Of a stretch of DNA of 22,978 bases, positions 1 to 7,240 are shown in pieces (position 1 is the first letter of the stretch; each line of letters begins with the position of its first letter). Below the pieces are notes generated by a model. That model did no database searches. It worked only from the letters and a program-made list of their open reading frames with translations, and had not been told where the DNA came from. The DNA is from CAZART01 sp964487555 (lineage in GTDB: Bacteria; Bacteroidota; Rhodothermia; Rhodothermales; VXPQ01), in the NCBI GenBank assembly GCA_964487555.1, contig CAZART010000085.1, forward strand, positions 1-22,978, read 5' to 3'. Both the position numbers and the translations under genes were made by a program.

Positions 1-2
1 AT

Positions 3-578
3 CGCGAATGCCAGGAGCTTCGCAGCGAACCCGCCCGCAGCCAGGCCGTCGTGGTTAACGACGACGGTGCTCTCCAGTGGGTCTTCGTATACGTCAAAGA
101 AGGCCTCGGAGACGAGCAGTTCGCCGTTTCGAGTGATCCGGTCGTGATCGACCAGGAAGGCTGCATGTACGAACCGCATGTCGTCGGTCTTCAGGCCGGG
201 CAAACGCTGAAGATTCTCAACAGCGACCCTCTTCTGCATAATATCCATGCCATGCCCGACAAGAACCGGCCATTTAACTTCGGGATGCCGACAGCCGGCC
301 AGGAGCGCGATCAATCCTTCCGCGTGCCCGAAGTCATGGTTCGCATTAAGTGCGACGTTCATCCCTGGATGGAAGCGTGGGCCGGCGTTACGGAGCATCC
401 CTTCCACAGCGTAAGTGGAGAGGACGGTTCATTCAGCATCGACAATCTCCCGGCAGGCGATTACGTGATCGAGGCCTGGCACGAGGAATTCGGCACGCAG
501 ACGCAGAACGTCTCAGTGGGAGACGGCGAATCTGCGACGCTCGACTTCTCGTTCGGAGAGGGCGTCGCGGCGAGCTGA
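3..578 (+). CDS. Cupredoxin / carboxypeptidase-regulatory-like domain protein (5' truncated)
   Basis: The reading frame is open to the first bases of the window, so the true start lies upstream; an internal GTG at 51 is not needed. Counting from that GTG, the first part resembles a cupredoxin fold: His63 in a LLHNIH stretch, then Cys101-x2-His104-x2-Met107 (CDVHPWM). This is the His/Cys/His/Met set of a type-1 (blue) copper site. From about residue 120 a second small beta domain follows (GEDGSFSIDNLPAGDYVIEAW), typical of carboxypeptidase-regulatory-like or transthyretin-like folds. The protein is probably exported, though any signal peptide is outside the window. It precedes subunit I of the oxidase by 113 bp on the same strand, which suggests a periplasmic electron carrier or copper-handling protein for the oxidase. 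That role is inferred from context. Confidence 0.8.
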   Translation, partial: RECQELRSEPARSQAVVVNDDGALQWVFVYVKEGLGDEQFAVSSDPVVIDQEGCMYEPHVVGLQAGQTLKILNSDPLLHNIHAMPDKNRPFNFGMPTAGQERDQSFRVPEVMVRIKCDVHPWMEAWAGVTEHPFHSVSGEDGSFSIDNLPAGDYVIEAWHEEFGTQTQNVSVGDGESATLDFSFGEGVAAS

Positions 579-614
579 TCCGTTCCAGATTTCCCGTGTG
601 CATCCTCAGCGACT

Positions 615-651
615 ATTTCGCACGTCGGCGGAGCAGGCCGACGTGCGAAGT
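615..651 (+). other. Strong hairpin between the cupredoxin gene and coxA
   Basis: There is a perfect 13-bp inverted repeat (617-629 with 637-649) around a 7-nt loop, extendable by one wobble and one A-T pair. It is followed by GTTTC but no real T-tract, so it is a poor classical terminator. Only 42 nt separate it from the coxA start, leaving little room for a separate promoter. An attenuator, partial terminator or mRNA processing/stability element is the simplest reading. Confidence 0.55.
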
Positions 652-691
652 TTCGACTCCATTCTGACGTTCCAACCTTTCGCTTCGCGCT

Positions 692-2515
692 ATGGCTGAT
701 CATGCCGCTTCCGGTGGTTCTCCCGGTCACGACGGCCCTGCCTTGGATCACAATGGCCATGACGGGCATCATGGGCATGAGCTTCCGTTCTGGAGAAAGT
801 ACATCTTCTCGACCGACCATAAGATGATCGGGATCCAGTACGGTCTTACCTCTCTGCTCTTTCTGCTGTTCGGATTCTCGCTGATGATGCTCATGCGCTG
901 GCAGCTCGCCTACCCCGGCGAGCCGCTGCCCATCCTCGGCACCCTTTTCGGGGACGAAAACATGCCCGGCGGCATCATGCTGCCCGAGTTCTACAATCAG
1001 CTCGGAGCCATGCACGGGACGATCATGGTCTTTCTGGGCGTCGTGCCGCTTGCCGTCGGCGCGTTCGGAAACTACGTCGTTCCCCTGCAGATCGGCGCTC
1101 CGGATATGGCCTTTCCGAAGTTGAACATGGCCAGCTACTGGTCCTTCTTTCTCGGTGGGATCGTGATGCTGAGCAGCTTCTGGGTACCGGCCGGCGCCGC
1201 CAAAGCAGGCTGGACTTCCTATCCGCCGCTTGCCAATATCGAGACGATGGGGCAGACGATGTGGATCATCGGGATGATCTTCCTGATTACCTCGTCGCTT
1301 CTCGGCGCGGTAAACTTCCTTACGACAATCATCCAGTTGAGAGCGGAAGGCCTTACCTACATGCGCCTCCCGTTTTTCGTGTGGGCGCAGTTCATTACGT
1401 CGTTCCTGCTCTTGCTGGCCTTTCCGCCTCTCGAGGCAGCCGCCGTACTTCAGTTGATGGACCGCCTGGTGGATACCAGCTTCTTTATGCCTAGCGGTCT
1501 CGTCGTCAGCGGCGAGGCCCTCGACGTGGCCGGAGGCGGCAGCCCGCTTCTCTGGCAACACCTCTTCTGGTTCCTCGCGCATCCCGAGGTGTACGTGCTG
1601 ATCCTTCCGGCATTGGGGATCGTCGCAGAGATCATTGCCAACAATACCCGGCGGCCGCTCTGGGGTTATAAGGTGATGGTCTATTCGCTGATTTTCCTCG
1701 GATTCATGTCCTTCATCGTCTGGGCACACCACATGTTCATCACGGGAATGGGCACCATGATGAGCACCTTCTTCCAGACGACGACGATGATCATCTCCAT
1801 CCCGTCGATCATCATCTTAACGGCCCTCTTCATCTCATTATGGGGAGGATCGATTCGCTTCAACACGCCGATGCTGTTCGCCCTCGGCTTTCTCCCGATG
1901 TTCGGAATTGGAGGGCTTACCGGACTTCCGCTCGGCCTCGCGCCGGCGGACATCCATCTTCACGACACGTACTACGTGATCGGACATTTTCACTACGTCG
2001 TCGCTCCGGGATCCATCCTGGCCCTTATGGGCGGCATCTATTACTGGTTTCCGAAGGTCACGGGGCGCCAGATGAACGAGCTTCTAGGAAAGATCCATTT
2101 CTGGGGCACCCTCATCTGCATGAATGGGATCTTCTTCCCCATGTTCATCCAGGGTATGGCAGGGGTCTCGCGCCGTCTCTATGATGGGGGCGAGATCTAT
2201 GCGCACACCCAGTCGGTCATCCACTACAATGAGTTCATGTCGATTGCCGCGTGGCTGCTATTCGTATTCCAGATCCCCTTCATGGTCAACCTCGCCGTAA
2301 GCATCTGGAAAGGCAAGAAGGTGAAGGACAATGCGTGGGACGCCACCACCCTCGAGTGGTCGGCAGCCCCTTCTCCGCCCGTAGGCCACGGTAACTTCCA
2401 CAAGATTCCGCGCGTCTACCACGAACCGTACGAATACAGCCATCCCGAGCACGACCAGGACTTTCTTCCGCAAAACGTACCGCTGGAACGCAGGAAAGAA
2501 CCGGCGAGTGTCTAG
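692..2515 (+). CDS. coxA: Cytochrome c oxidase subunit I (haem-copper oxidase catalytic subunit)
   Basis: This is the catalytic subunit of an aa3-type oxidase, which reduces O2 to water and pumps protons in the inner membrane. It has 607 residues and about 12 membrane helices behind a His-rich N-terminus. Visible ligands: His108 (low-spin haem, GAMHGT), His297 and cross-linked Tyr301 (HPEVY), His346-His347 (CuB, AHHMF), His432 (high-spin haem) and His434 (low-spin haem) in GHFHYV. Arg494-Arg495 match the haem-propionate arginine pair. The D-channel set is kept (Asn127, Asp138, Asn145, Glu299), as in A1-type enzymes. The K-channel lysine position is Ile375, and the helix VI serine is Ala312 (next residue Glu313). 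No strong Shine-Dalgarno sequence is seen. It is followed by subunits III, IV and II. Confidence 0.98.
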   Translation: MADHAASGGSPGHDGPALDHNGHDGHHGHELPFWRKYIFSTDHKMIGIQYGLTSLLFLLFGFSLMMLMRWQLAYPGEPLPILGTLFGDENMPGGIMLPEFYNQLGAMHGTIMVFLGVVPLAVGAFGNYVVPLQIGAPDMAFPKLNMASYWSFFLGGIVMLSSFWVPAGAAKAGWTSYPPLANIETMGQTMWIIGMIFLITSSLLGAVNFLTTIIQLRAEGLTYMRLPFFVWAQFITSFLLLLAFPPLEAAAVLQLMDRLVDTSFFMPSGLVVSGEALDVAGGGSPLLWQHLFWFLAHPEVYVLILPALGIVAEIIANNTRRPLWGYKVMVYSLIFLGFMSFIVWAHHMFITGMGTMMSTFFQTTTMIISIPSIIILTALFISLWGGSIRFNTPMLFALGFLPMFGIGGLTGLPLGLAPADIHLHDTYYVIGHFHYVVAPGSILALMGGIYYWFPKVTGRQMNELLGKIHFWGTLICMNGIFFPMFIQGMAGVSRRLYDGGEIYAHTQSVIHYNEFMSIAAWLLFVFQIPFMVNLAVSIWKGKKVKDNAWDATTLEWSAAPSPPVGHGNFHKIPRVYHEPYEYSHPEHDQDFLPQNVPLERRKEPASV

Positions 2516-2550
2516 GCCCCGCTCGCAGCGCCCTGATACGGTCGGGGATA

Positions 2551-2583
2551 GGAGGTGGGAGATAGCATCCATCCCCATCCTCC
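2551..2583 (+). other. Imperfect hairpin in the coxA-coxC gap
   Basis: GGAGGTGGG at 2551-2559 can pair with CCCATCCTCC at 2574-2583, giving 9 bp with one bulged base and a 14-nt loop. It lies in the 113-bp gap between subunits I and III, with no T-tract behind it. It could affect relative expression or processing within the operon. It could also be chance pairing in a purine/pyrimidine-skewed stretch. Confidence 0.3.
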
Positions 2584-2628
2584 CGTCTCCAATCGCTCGC
2601 AGAAAGAAGGCACCAGATCAGAAACCGA

Positions 2629-3246
2629 ATGCAGATTCCCTACACCATAGCCCCTCGCCCCGACACCGGCGTCTACAACGCCAAAGTGGGGGTGTGGCTT
2701 TTCCTCGCGTCGGAAGTGATGCTTTTCGGCGGGCTGTTCTCCGCGTATATCTTCCTGCGAATCGGCGCCCCTGCGTGGCCTGGGGAAATACTGGGGACCG
2801 AATACGCACGCGCGTCCGATATCCTGAACGTTCCGCTTGCGACCCTCAATACGATGATCTTGATCGGTTCGTCGGTAACTATGGTGATGTCCTGGGCGTC
2901 CCTGGCAATGAACCGGTTCGACCGCTACAGGCTTTATATGAGCGCGACGGTCCTTCTGGGCCTTGCCTTCCTCGTGGTGAAAGCCTTCGAATACGGCTCG
3001 AAATTCGATCATCATCTCTATCCCTCCGAGAGCAACTTCCTCGCCATCTACTTCGTGCTCACCGGTCTTCACGGTTTACATGTGATCGGCGGCATCATCG
3101 TGAACGCCTACTTCCTCGGTCCCGGTAGCAAGATGTGGGAAACCAAACCGAAGCAGTTCACCAATAGAATCGAGATCGCCGGTCTCTACTGGCACTTTGT
3201 CGATCTCGTCTGGATATTTCTGTTTCCGACCATCTATCTGCTCTAA
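2629..3246 (+). CDS. coxC: Cytochrome c oxidase subunit III
   Basis: This 205-residue membrane protein is a core but non-catalytic oxidase subunit that supports D-channel proton uptake and enzyme stability. Recognisable stretches are VGVWLFLASEVMLFGG near residues 22-37, KAFEY in the middle, LTGLHGLHVIGG, and the C-terminal YWHFVDLVWIFLFPTIYL. These are characteristic of the bacterial COX3 family in its short form, with about five helices. The ATG at 2629 gives the usual short cytoplasmic N-terminus. The gene lies 113 bp after coxA and 7 bp before subunit IV, as part of one operon. Confidence 0.96.
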   Translation: MQIPYTIAPRPDTGVYNAKVGVWLFLASEVMLFGGLFSAYIFLRIGAPAWPGEILGTEYARASDILNVPLATLNTMILIGSSVTMVMSWASLAMNRFDRYRLYMSATVLLGLAFLVVKAFEYGSKFDHHLYPSESNFLAIYFVLTGLHGLHVIGGIIVNAYFLGPGSKMWETKPKQFTNRIEIAGLYWHFVDLVWIFLFPTIYLL

Positions 3247-3253
3247 TTACGCT

Positions 3254-3574
3254 ATGAGCGACTTGACTCACGTAGAGGATGTGAAGAAGCACGTACGGAT
3301 TTACATCACCGTATTTGCGGCACTAGCCGTGTTGACGATCGTCACGGTCGCCGTCGGCTATCTCCATTTACCGATGATACCGGCACTCATTGTCGCCCTG
3401 GTGATTGCAACCATCAAAGCGGGCCTGGTGGCAGCATATTTTATGCACCTGGTCTCGGAAGAGCGCCTGATACGCGCGCTCGTGTATATGAGCCTGAGCC
3501 TGGTTGTGGTCATGTTCATCCTGTTCACGATGTATTACTATGATCAGGGTGGAAAAATCGTCGGAGGCGCCTAA
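3254..3574 (+). CDS. coxD: Cytochrome c oxidase subunit IV (prokaryotic COX4/CyoD-like)
   Basis: This is a 106-residue protein with three predicted membrane helices (about 15-36, 41-63 and 72-95). The second helix ends in KAGLVAAYFMHL, the hallmark of prokaryotic COX4 subunits, which help assemble or stabilise subunit I. I chose the ATG at 3254 rather than an in-frame upstream start at 3197, because the upstream start would lie inside subunit III and add unrelated residues. The stop codon is immediately followed by the GTG of the next gene, indicating tight coupling. Confidence 0.93.
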   Translation: MSDLTHVEDVKKHVRIYITVFAALAVLTIVTVAVGYLHLPMIPALIVALVIATIKAGLVAAYFMHLVSEERLIRALVYMSLSLVVVMFILFTMYYYDQGGKIVGGA

Positions 3575-3781
3575 GTGTCGCTGAAGAGCTTCCATCTATT
3601 TTTCATCGCCGTATCGGTTCTGTTGGCCATCGGCTTCGGCGCGTGGGAAGTGGTCACGTATGTCGAGAGCGGCGGGGCCGGCCGGCTGGTTGCGGCATTG
3701 TTGTCATTTGCCGTCGCGGCAGGACTTATCGTATATGGTGTTCGTTTTGTCCGGAAGCTGAAGCATATCGGATATTTGTGA
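3575..3781 (+). CDS. Small two-helix membrane protein in the oxidase operon
   Basis: This 68-residue protein is not assigned to a named family. It starts with GTG directly after the TAA of subunit IV and has two hydrophobic segments (about 5-28 and 38-59), ending in a basic tail (RKLKHIGYL). The zero-base spacing to coxD and its place between oxidase subunits imply co-translation with the complex. It may be an accessory subunit or assembly factor. No catalytic or metal-binding residues are evident, and the function is unknown. Confidence 0.75.
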   Translation: MSLKSFHLFFIAVSVLLAIGFGAWEVVTYVESGGAGRLVAALLSFAVAAGLIVYGVRFVRKLKHIGYL

Positions 3782-3789
3782 GAGATATA

Positions 3790-4107
3790 ATGACGCATCG
3801 TAGCTTGAGGATAGGGACGGTCGCCATCGCCGTGACCACCATATTGGCGGCATCGGTGATACCTGACGTGGTCTGGGCATGTGACTCCTGCTGGGGAGCT
3901 AAAGTCGACACGCCTACTACCCGCGGCATCAGCATGGCAATGACGGCGCTGATAGGCATGACGAGCCTTGTGTGGGGCGGCATTGGCGCATTCTTTTTTC
4001 ACGTGCGCCGCCGGTCTCGTTTGCTGGAGCCGGGCGAATTGATCGTGACCCAACGAGGTGATCTACGCGAGATGAAAGACAGAGGCGCGGACGACGAGCC
4101 CTGTTAG
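3790..4107 (+). CDS. Small exported/membrane protein with CxxC in the oxidase operon
   Basis: This 105-residue protein starts at ATG 3790, eight bases after the previous stop; an in-frame extension to 3643 would overlap the upstream gene in another frame. Residues 5-29 form a signal-like hydrophobic segment ending in VVWA, directly followed by Cys31-x2-Cys34 (CDSCWG). A second hydrophobic helix spans about 47-71 and ends in HVRRR, then a polar tail with a terminal Cys. The CxxC next to the membrane on the periplasmic side suggests metal binding or thiol exchange. Copper or haem insertion into the oxidase is an inference from context. Cys31 could alternatively be lipidated, but Trp at -2 is a poor lipobox. 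Confidence 0.75.
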   Translation: MTHRSLRIGTVAIAVTTILAASVIPDVVWACDSCWGAKVDTPTTRGISMAMTALIGMTSLVWGGIGAFFFHVRRRSRLLEPGELIVTQRGDLREMKDRGADDEPC

Positions 4108-4162
4108 GGCATTATACGGCATCTCCCTGCCTGCCTGCACTCGAAACCGGATCTTTCCCTAG

Positions 4163-4168
4163 AGGAGG
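4163..4168 (+). promoter_or_regulatory. Strong ribosome binding site of coxB
   Basis: A perfect AGGAGG lies 8 nt before the ATG at 4177. It is far stronger than anything in front of coxA or coxC, and it fixes the subunit II start. Confidence 0.8.
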
Positions 4169-4176
4169 AACTGCAC

Positions 4177-4944
4177 ATGCTTGACTGGCTGGATATAACA
4201 AATTATCTCGGCCTACCTGAGAACGCCGCGGCCCACGGGGCGGAGTTGGATCAGATGCTCGGACTCGTGCACTGGCTCGTCCTTGTGCTCTTTCTGATTT
4301 GGGCGCCGTTTTTTCTCTACACGCTCTGGCGCTTCCGGGCCTCAAGAAGTCCCAGAGCTGATTACTACGGCGTGAGAAGCCATCTCTCGACGTATCAGGA
4401 GGTCGGCGTGGTCGTGGCCGAACTCGTGCTGCTCTTCGGCTTTGCCATCCCGACCTGGGCCGAACTGCGTGAGGAACGTACGTATCCCTCTGAAGAGGAA
4501 TCGACGGTTGTCCACGTGATTACCGAACAGTTCGCGTGGAATGTGCACTACCCGGGCCCAGACGGCGTCTTTGGAGAGCGCGATATCGAGCTTCTGGATC
4601 AGCAGACCAATCCGGTCGGATTGAAGCGCGACGACCCCAATGCCGCCGATGACGTCGTCACGGTAAACGAGCTCAACCTCCCCGTCGATAAGCCGGTAAT
4701 CGTTCATCTCTCCTCAAAAGACGTCATCCATAGTTTTGGCATTCCTGTGATGCGCGTGAAGCAGGACGCGATTCCAGGCCTCACGATTCCGGTGTGGTTC
4801 GTTCCCACGAGGACGGGAGATTGGGAGATTGCCTGTGCGCAGCTCTGCGGCGTCGGTCACTACCGCATGCGGGGCTACGTTACCGTGCAGAGCCAGGAGG
4901 ATTTTGACGCCTGGTTGGCCGAGCAGTCTGGAGTGGGAGCGTGA
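4177..4944 (+). CDS. coxB: Cytochrome c oxidase subunit II (CuA subunit)
   Basis: This subunit accepts electrons from cytochrome c or another donor at the binuclear CuA centre and passes them to haem a. The 255 residues comprise two N-terminal helices (about 28-51 and 74-96) and a periplasmic cupredoxin domain. CuA ligands are visible: His185 (DVIHSFGIP), Cys220, Cys224, His228 and Met231 (CAQLCGVGHYRM). The bridging position between the cysteines is Gln222, where most aa3 enzymes have Glu; Gln is known in ba3-type oxidases. Trp121 in QFAWNVHYPG matches the aromatic electron-entry region. The protein ends soon after the CuA motif, so no cytochrome c domain is fused and the enzyme is aa3 rather than caa3. 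It is last in the operon, an unusual position. Confidence 0.97.
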   Translation: MLDWLDITNYLGLPENAAAHGAELDQMLGLVHWLVLVLFLIWAPFFLYTLWRFRASRSPRADYYGVRSHLSTYQEVGVVVAELVLLFGFAIPTWAELREERTYPSEEESTVVHVITEQFAWNVHYPGPDGVFGERDIELLDQQTNPVGLKRDDPNAADDVVTVNELNLPVDKPVIVHLSSKDVIHSFGIPVMRVKQDAIPGLTIPVWFVPTRTGDWEIACAQLCGVGHYRMRGYVTVQSQEDFDAWLAEQSGVGA

Positions 4945-4972
4945 AGGGCCTCTTCCCCCTCCTCTTGCCCTC

Positions 4973-6130
4973 TCAAGGGTATCGATGCCGCTCAAGCAGT
5001 TCCGGTTTGCGCGTCGTCGCGATGATCTCGCCACAGTCGCCGCAAATGTATACGATCTCCTTCGGTGGGCCCGTAATTCCCGTGAGAAAATACATCGCCC
5101 CCCACATACTATAGCGGGCATGCTTCGAAACACGGGGATGATCGATTCCGTGCCCACACGAACAGGTTGCTACCTCGATATCCTCCGCCGGCTGGGAATG
5201 GAGAAGCGGTGCCGGGTCGGAGCTACGTTCGCCGAGCGTCGTGGCGTGGCGATATAATTCCGCCTCCTCCGGCTGTTCGAGAATGTGCCGGTCGACCGAG
5301 AATCGTCCCGATCCCCAGAGAAAGAGCAGAACGAGCAAAAACAGCACCAGCGCAGAGAACTCGAGAGACTGGGCCGCGCCGAGGAGCCCTCCCTGGAGGT
5401 GAACGACGAACACGGCTCCGATGAGAACCGGAAGCTGAACCAGAGCGGCGGCGCGCGTAAATAGCCCGATCGTGATCATAACGCCGCCGACGAGATGCGA
5501 CAGAGCGACATAGTGAATTAGCACGATAGACGTGAGCCAGGCGCTTTGCGAGGTTCCAATCAGTTCCATGAAAGATCCGGAGTTCGAGATGAAGACCACC
5601 CCACGGACGAACAGTCCGATGCCGAGGTAAATGCGCAGCAGCTCGAAGGCCATGTTTCCAGTCTCATCGAGGCTGCCGACGTATTTGCGGAAGGGCACGT
5701 ACGTGCGCTCCCGATTGTGGTCGATCGACCATCGGCCGGAGCCATGAAGAAATACGAGGACGAGCAGGAAGAGGACGAGCGCTGAGAATTCAAAAGACTG
5801 GCTTCCTGAAAAAAGTCCTCCTTGCCAGTGGATTAGAAAGACCGCGCCGGCGAGAATCGGTATCTGGACAAGGGCCGCCAGACGGGTCAGAAAGCCCACC
5901 GCCAGCATCGCGCCGCCGATTATGTGAATCGCAGCCACGACGTACATCAAGCCCGTAGACGCCACCCAGCCTTCATCCGCACCTTCCAAGAGCTCCATGA
6001 AGGTCTCGGGTCGGACGATAAACAAAACGCCTCGCGCAAGCAGGCCGGCGCCGAGATACATGCGCAGGAGATCGAAGGCGACGTCGCGATGCGACTCGAT
6101 CCACCGAGATAGATTCAGGAAAGCGCTCAT
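4973..6130 (-). CDS. Tandem DoxX-like membrane protein with C-terminal zinc-ribbon-like domain
   Basis: The 385 residues contain two consecutive DoxX-like four-helix modules, residues 18-137 and 161-280. They align without gaps over 120 positions with about 69 identities by eye, so this is an internal duplication. Shared marks include FMEL, LTR/FTR-x-AALVQ, HxQGGL and EFSALVLFLLVL. A C-terminal domain (about 320-385) carries Cys323-x-Cys325-Gly-His327 and Cys363-x2-Cys366, which looks like a zinc ribbon. The start at 6130 is supported by GGAGG 6 nt upstream (6137-6141 on the plus strand). The gene converges with coxB, only 28 bp away. DoxX proteins are linked to thiosulfate:quinone oxidation or redox stress; the substrate here is unknown. 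Confidence 0.88.
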   Translation of the reverse strand: MSAFLNLSRWIESHRDVAFDLLRMYLGAGLLARGVLFIVRPETFMELLEGADEGWVASTGLMYVVAAIHIIGGAMLAVGFLTRLAALVQIPILAGAVFLIHWQGGLFSGSQSFEFSALVLFLLVLVFLHGSGRWSIDHNRERTYVPFRKYVGSLDETGNMAFELLRIYLGIGLFVRGVVFISNSGSFMELIGTSQSAWLTSIVLIHYVALSHLVGGVMITIGLFTRAAALVQLPVLIGAVFVVHLQGGLLGAAQSLEFSALVLFLLVLLFLWGSGRFSVDRHILEQPEEAELYRHATTLGERSSDPAPLLHSQPAEDIEVATCSCGHGIDHPRVSKHARYSMWGAMYFLTGITGPPKEIVYICGDCGEIIATTRKPELLERHRYP

Positions 6131-6494
6131 TCCGCTCCTCCAAAGCTGTTGTTGGCGTGGTTTCTGAACATACGTTCGAATACCAGGACTACCGATTCAT
6201 GCCGGTCTACTGCATTAGCTAGTGTGCACGCGGCCGATAAATGACACGACCAAATATTTGCCTCAGGGTTTTCCCGCAGATTCCGGAGACAAAAATCGCA
6301 AGGACACTCGGCACTTTGCGGTCGGCGCACGCACCTGTTGCGTGTTAAAATGCGCGGTCTATTATCTCGATAGACTCGAACTACGTTGCATTCTCCATGC
6401 CATGGGAGCACTCGCCCATTCGCGAAGCATCCGCATGCGGTGGACGATCGAAGAGGGCGGTGTAATTTTTTGATGAAGGCTCCGTGTAGACACG
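6131..6494. other. 364-bp intergenic region without a convincing gene
   Basis: This lies between the DoxX-like gene and the nucleosidase gene, both on the minus strand. It holds the ribosome binding site of the DoxX-like gene (6137-6141). It is locally AT-richer near 6250-6290 and 6340-6370 and has a short T-run at 6465-6472 without a preceding hairpin. I see no RNA gene and no promoter I would defend. Confidence 0.5.
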
Positions 6495-7109
6495 TTAATC
6501 AGCCGCGGCCAGCTTTTCCAGTTCCTCAAGCAAAAAGCTGGCGACCGTATCGTACGAGCTCGTCCGGACCTTGCGAAACTGCTTGTCTTCCTCGCTAGCG
6601 TGGCCGGTGACGACCTTCACGATGTGGCAAGGCACGCCATGTGTAGCGGCTACGAAGGCCACCGCGTATCCCGTCATGTCCGACATATCCGCGATTCGCT
6701 GCCAATAACCTTTTTCTGATTTATCCTGAGCGACGTGATCCTGCGTCACCAGAGTGCCCCTCCGAAGAGAGCTGAACGGTACTTCCAGCGGCATCCGCGG
6801 ATAGGTGGGTGCCGCAAGCTCAATACGGTCACCTTCAAACACCTGGTCGGCTGCTATAAGGTCGCCTACCTCATAATCGTCATTGAGGGCCGTGCACGTG
6901 CCTACATGGAAAATGCGGCTGGGCCGATTCTCCTGAAGGAAGCGTTCGGTGCGTAGCGTGGATTTGATCTTTCCGAGACCGGTCAGCGTAACGAGCACGT
7001 CGTCGTCGTACTGGGTTTCTCCTTCCCGCAGATCCTCGAACCGGCCGCGTTTGTATCGTGCCAGAAAAGATGAAGCTTCTTCCTCGGTGGCGAAAATGAT
7101 ACCGGTCAT
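6495..7109 (-). CDS. MTA/SAH-nucleosidase-family protein with altered active site
   Basis: This 204-residue protein has the nucleoside phosphorylase fold. The N-terminal GIIFATEEE matches the MTAN start with the general-acid Glu (Glu11). LTGLGKI and HVGTCTALNDDYEVGDLI follow the family order, as does DMTGYAVA near 144-151. Classical MTA/SAH nucleosidase (E. coli Pfs) has Glu174 and Asp197, which bind ribose and protonate the base. The same spacing of 23 residues here gives Thr146 and Gly169, so both acids are missing. It may act on another nucleoside, use a different acid, or only bind ligand. It is transcribed divergently from metF, consistent with a SAM/methyl-cycle link. The ATG at 7109 gives the canonical N-terminus. 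Confidence 0.82.
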   Translation of the reverse strand: MTGIIFATEEEASSFLARYKRGRFEDLREGETQYDDDVLVTLTGLGKIKSTLRTERFLQENRPSRIFHVGTCTALNDDYEVGDLIAADQVFEGDRIELAAPTYPRMPLEVPFSSLRRGTLVTQDHVAQDKSEKGYWQRIADMSDMTGYAVAFVAATHGVPCHIVKVVTGHASEEDKQFRKVRTSSYDTVASFLLEELEKLAAAD

Positions 7110-7240
7110 TGAACATCAGAAGCAGTTAAAAGTAAGACGCATCGTTTGCTGGAAGCCAGCATCGAGGCGCAAACGTCGGTATACCGGTTCCCCATCGACA
7201 GCCTATATTTACGGCATCACGCAACGAAAATCACCTGCGA

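Noticed and set aside
461..1732. A 423-codon open frame antisense to subunit I
   Set aside because: It is a mirror of the codon bias of coxA. The product is rich in His, Arg and Glu without any recognisable domain, and coxA on the other strand is beyond doubt.
6173..6179. GTTCGAA resembling a tRNA T-loop
   Set aside because: The flanks do not pair as a T-arm and no acceptor, D or anticodon stems can be drawn around it. No tRNA was found elsewhere in the window either.
6127..6411. A 94-codon minus-strand frame ending in an ATGA overlap with the DoxX-like gene
   Set aside because: The overlap looks like translational coupling, but the protein has random-looking composition with many Cys, Arg and Asn. 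It also contains the ribosome binding site of the next gene and shows no domain. Most likely untranslated leader.
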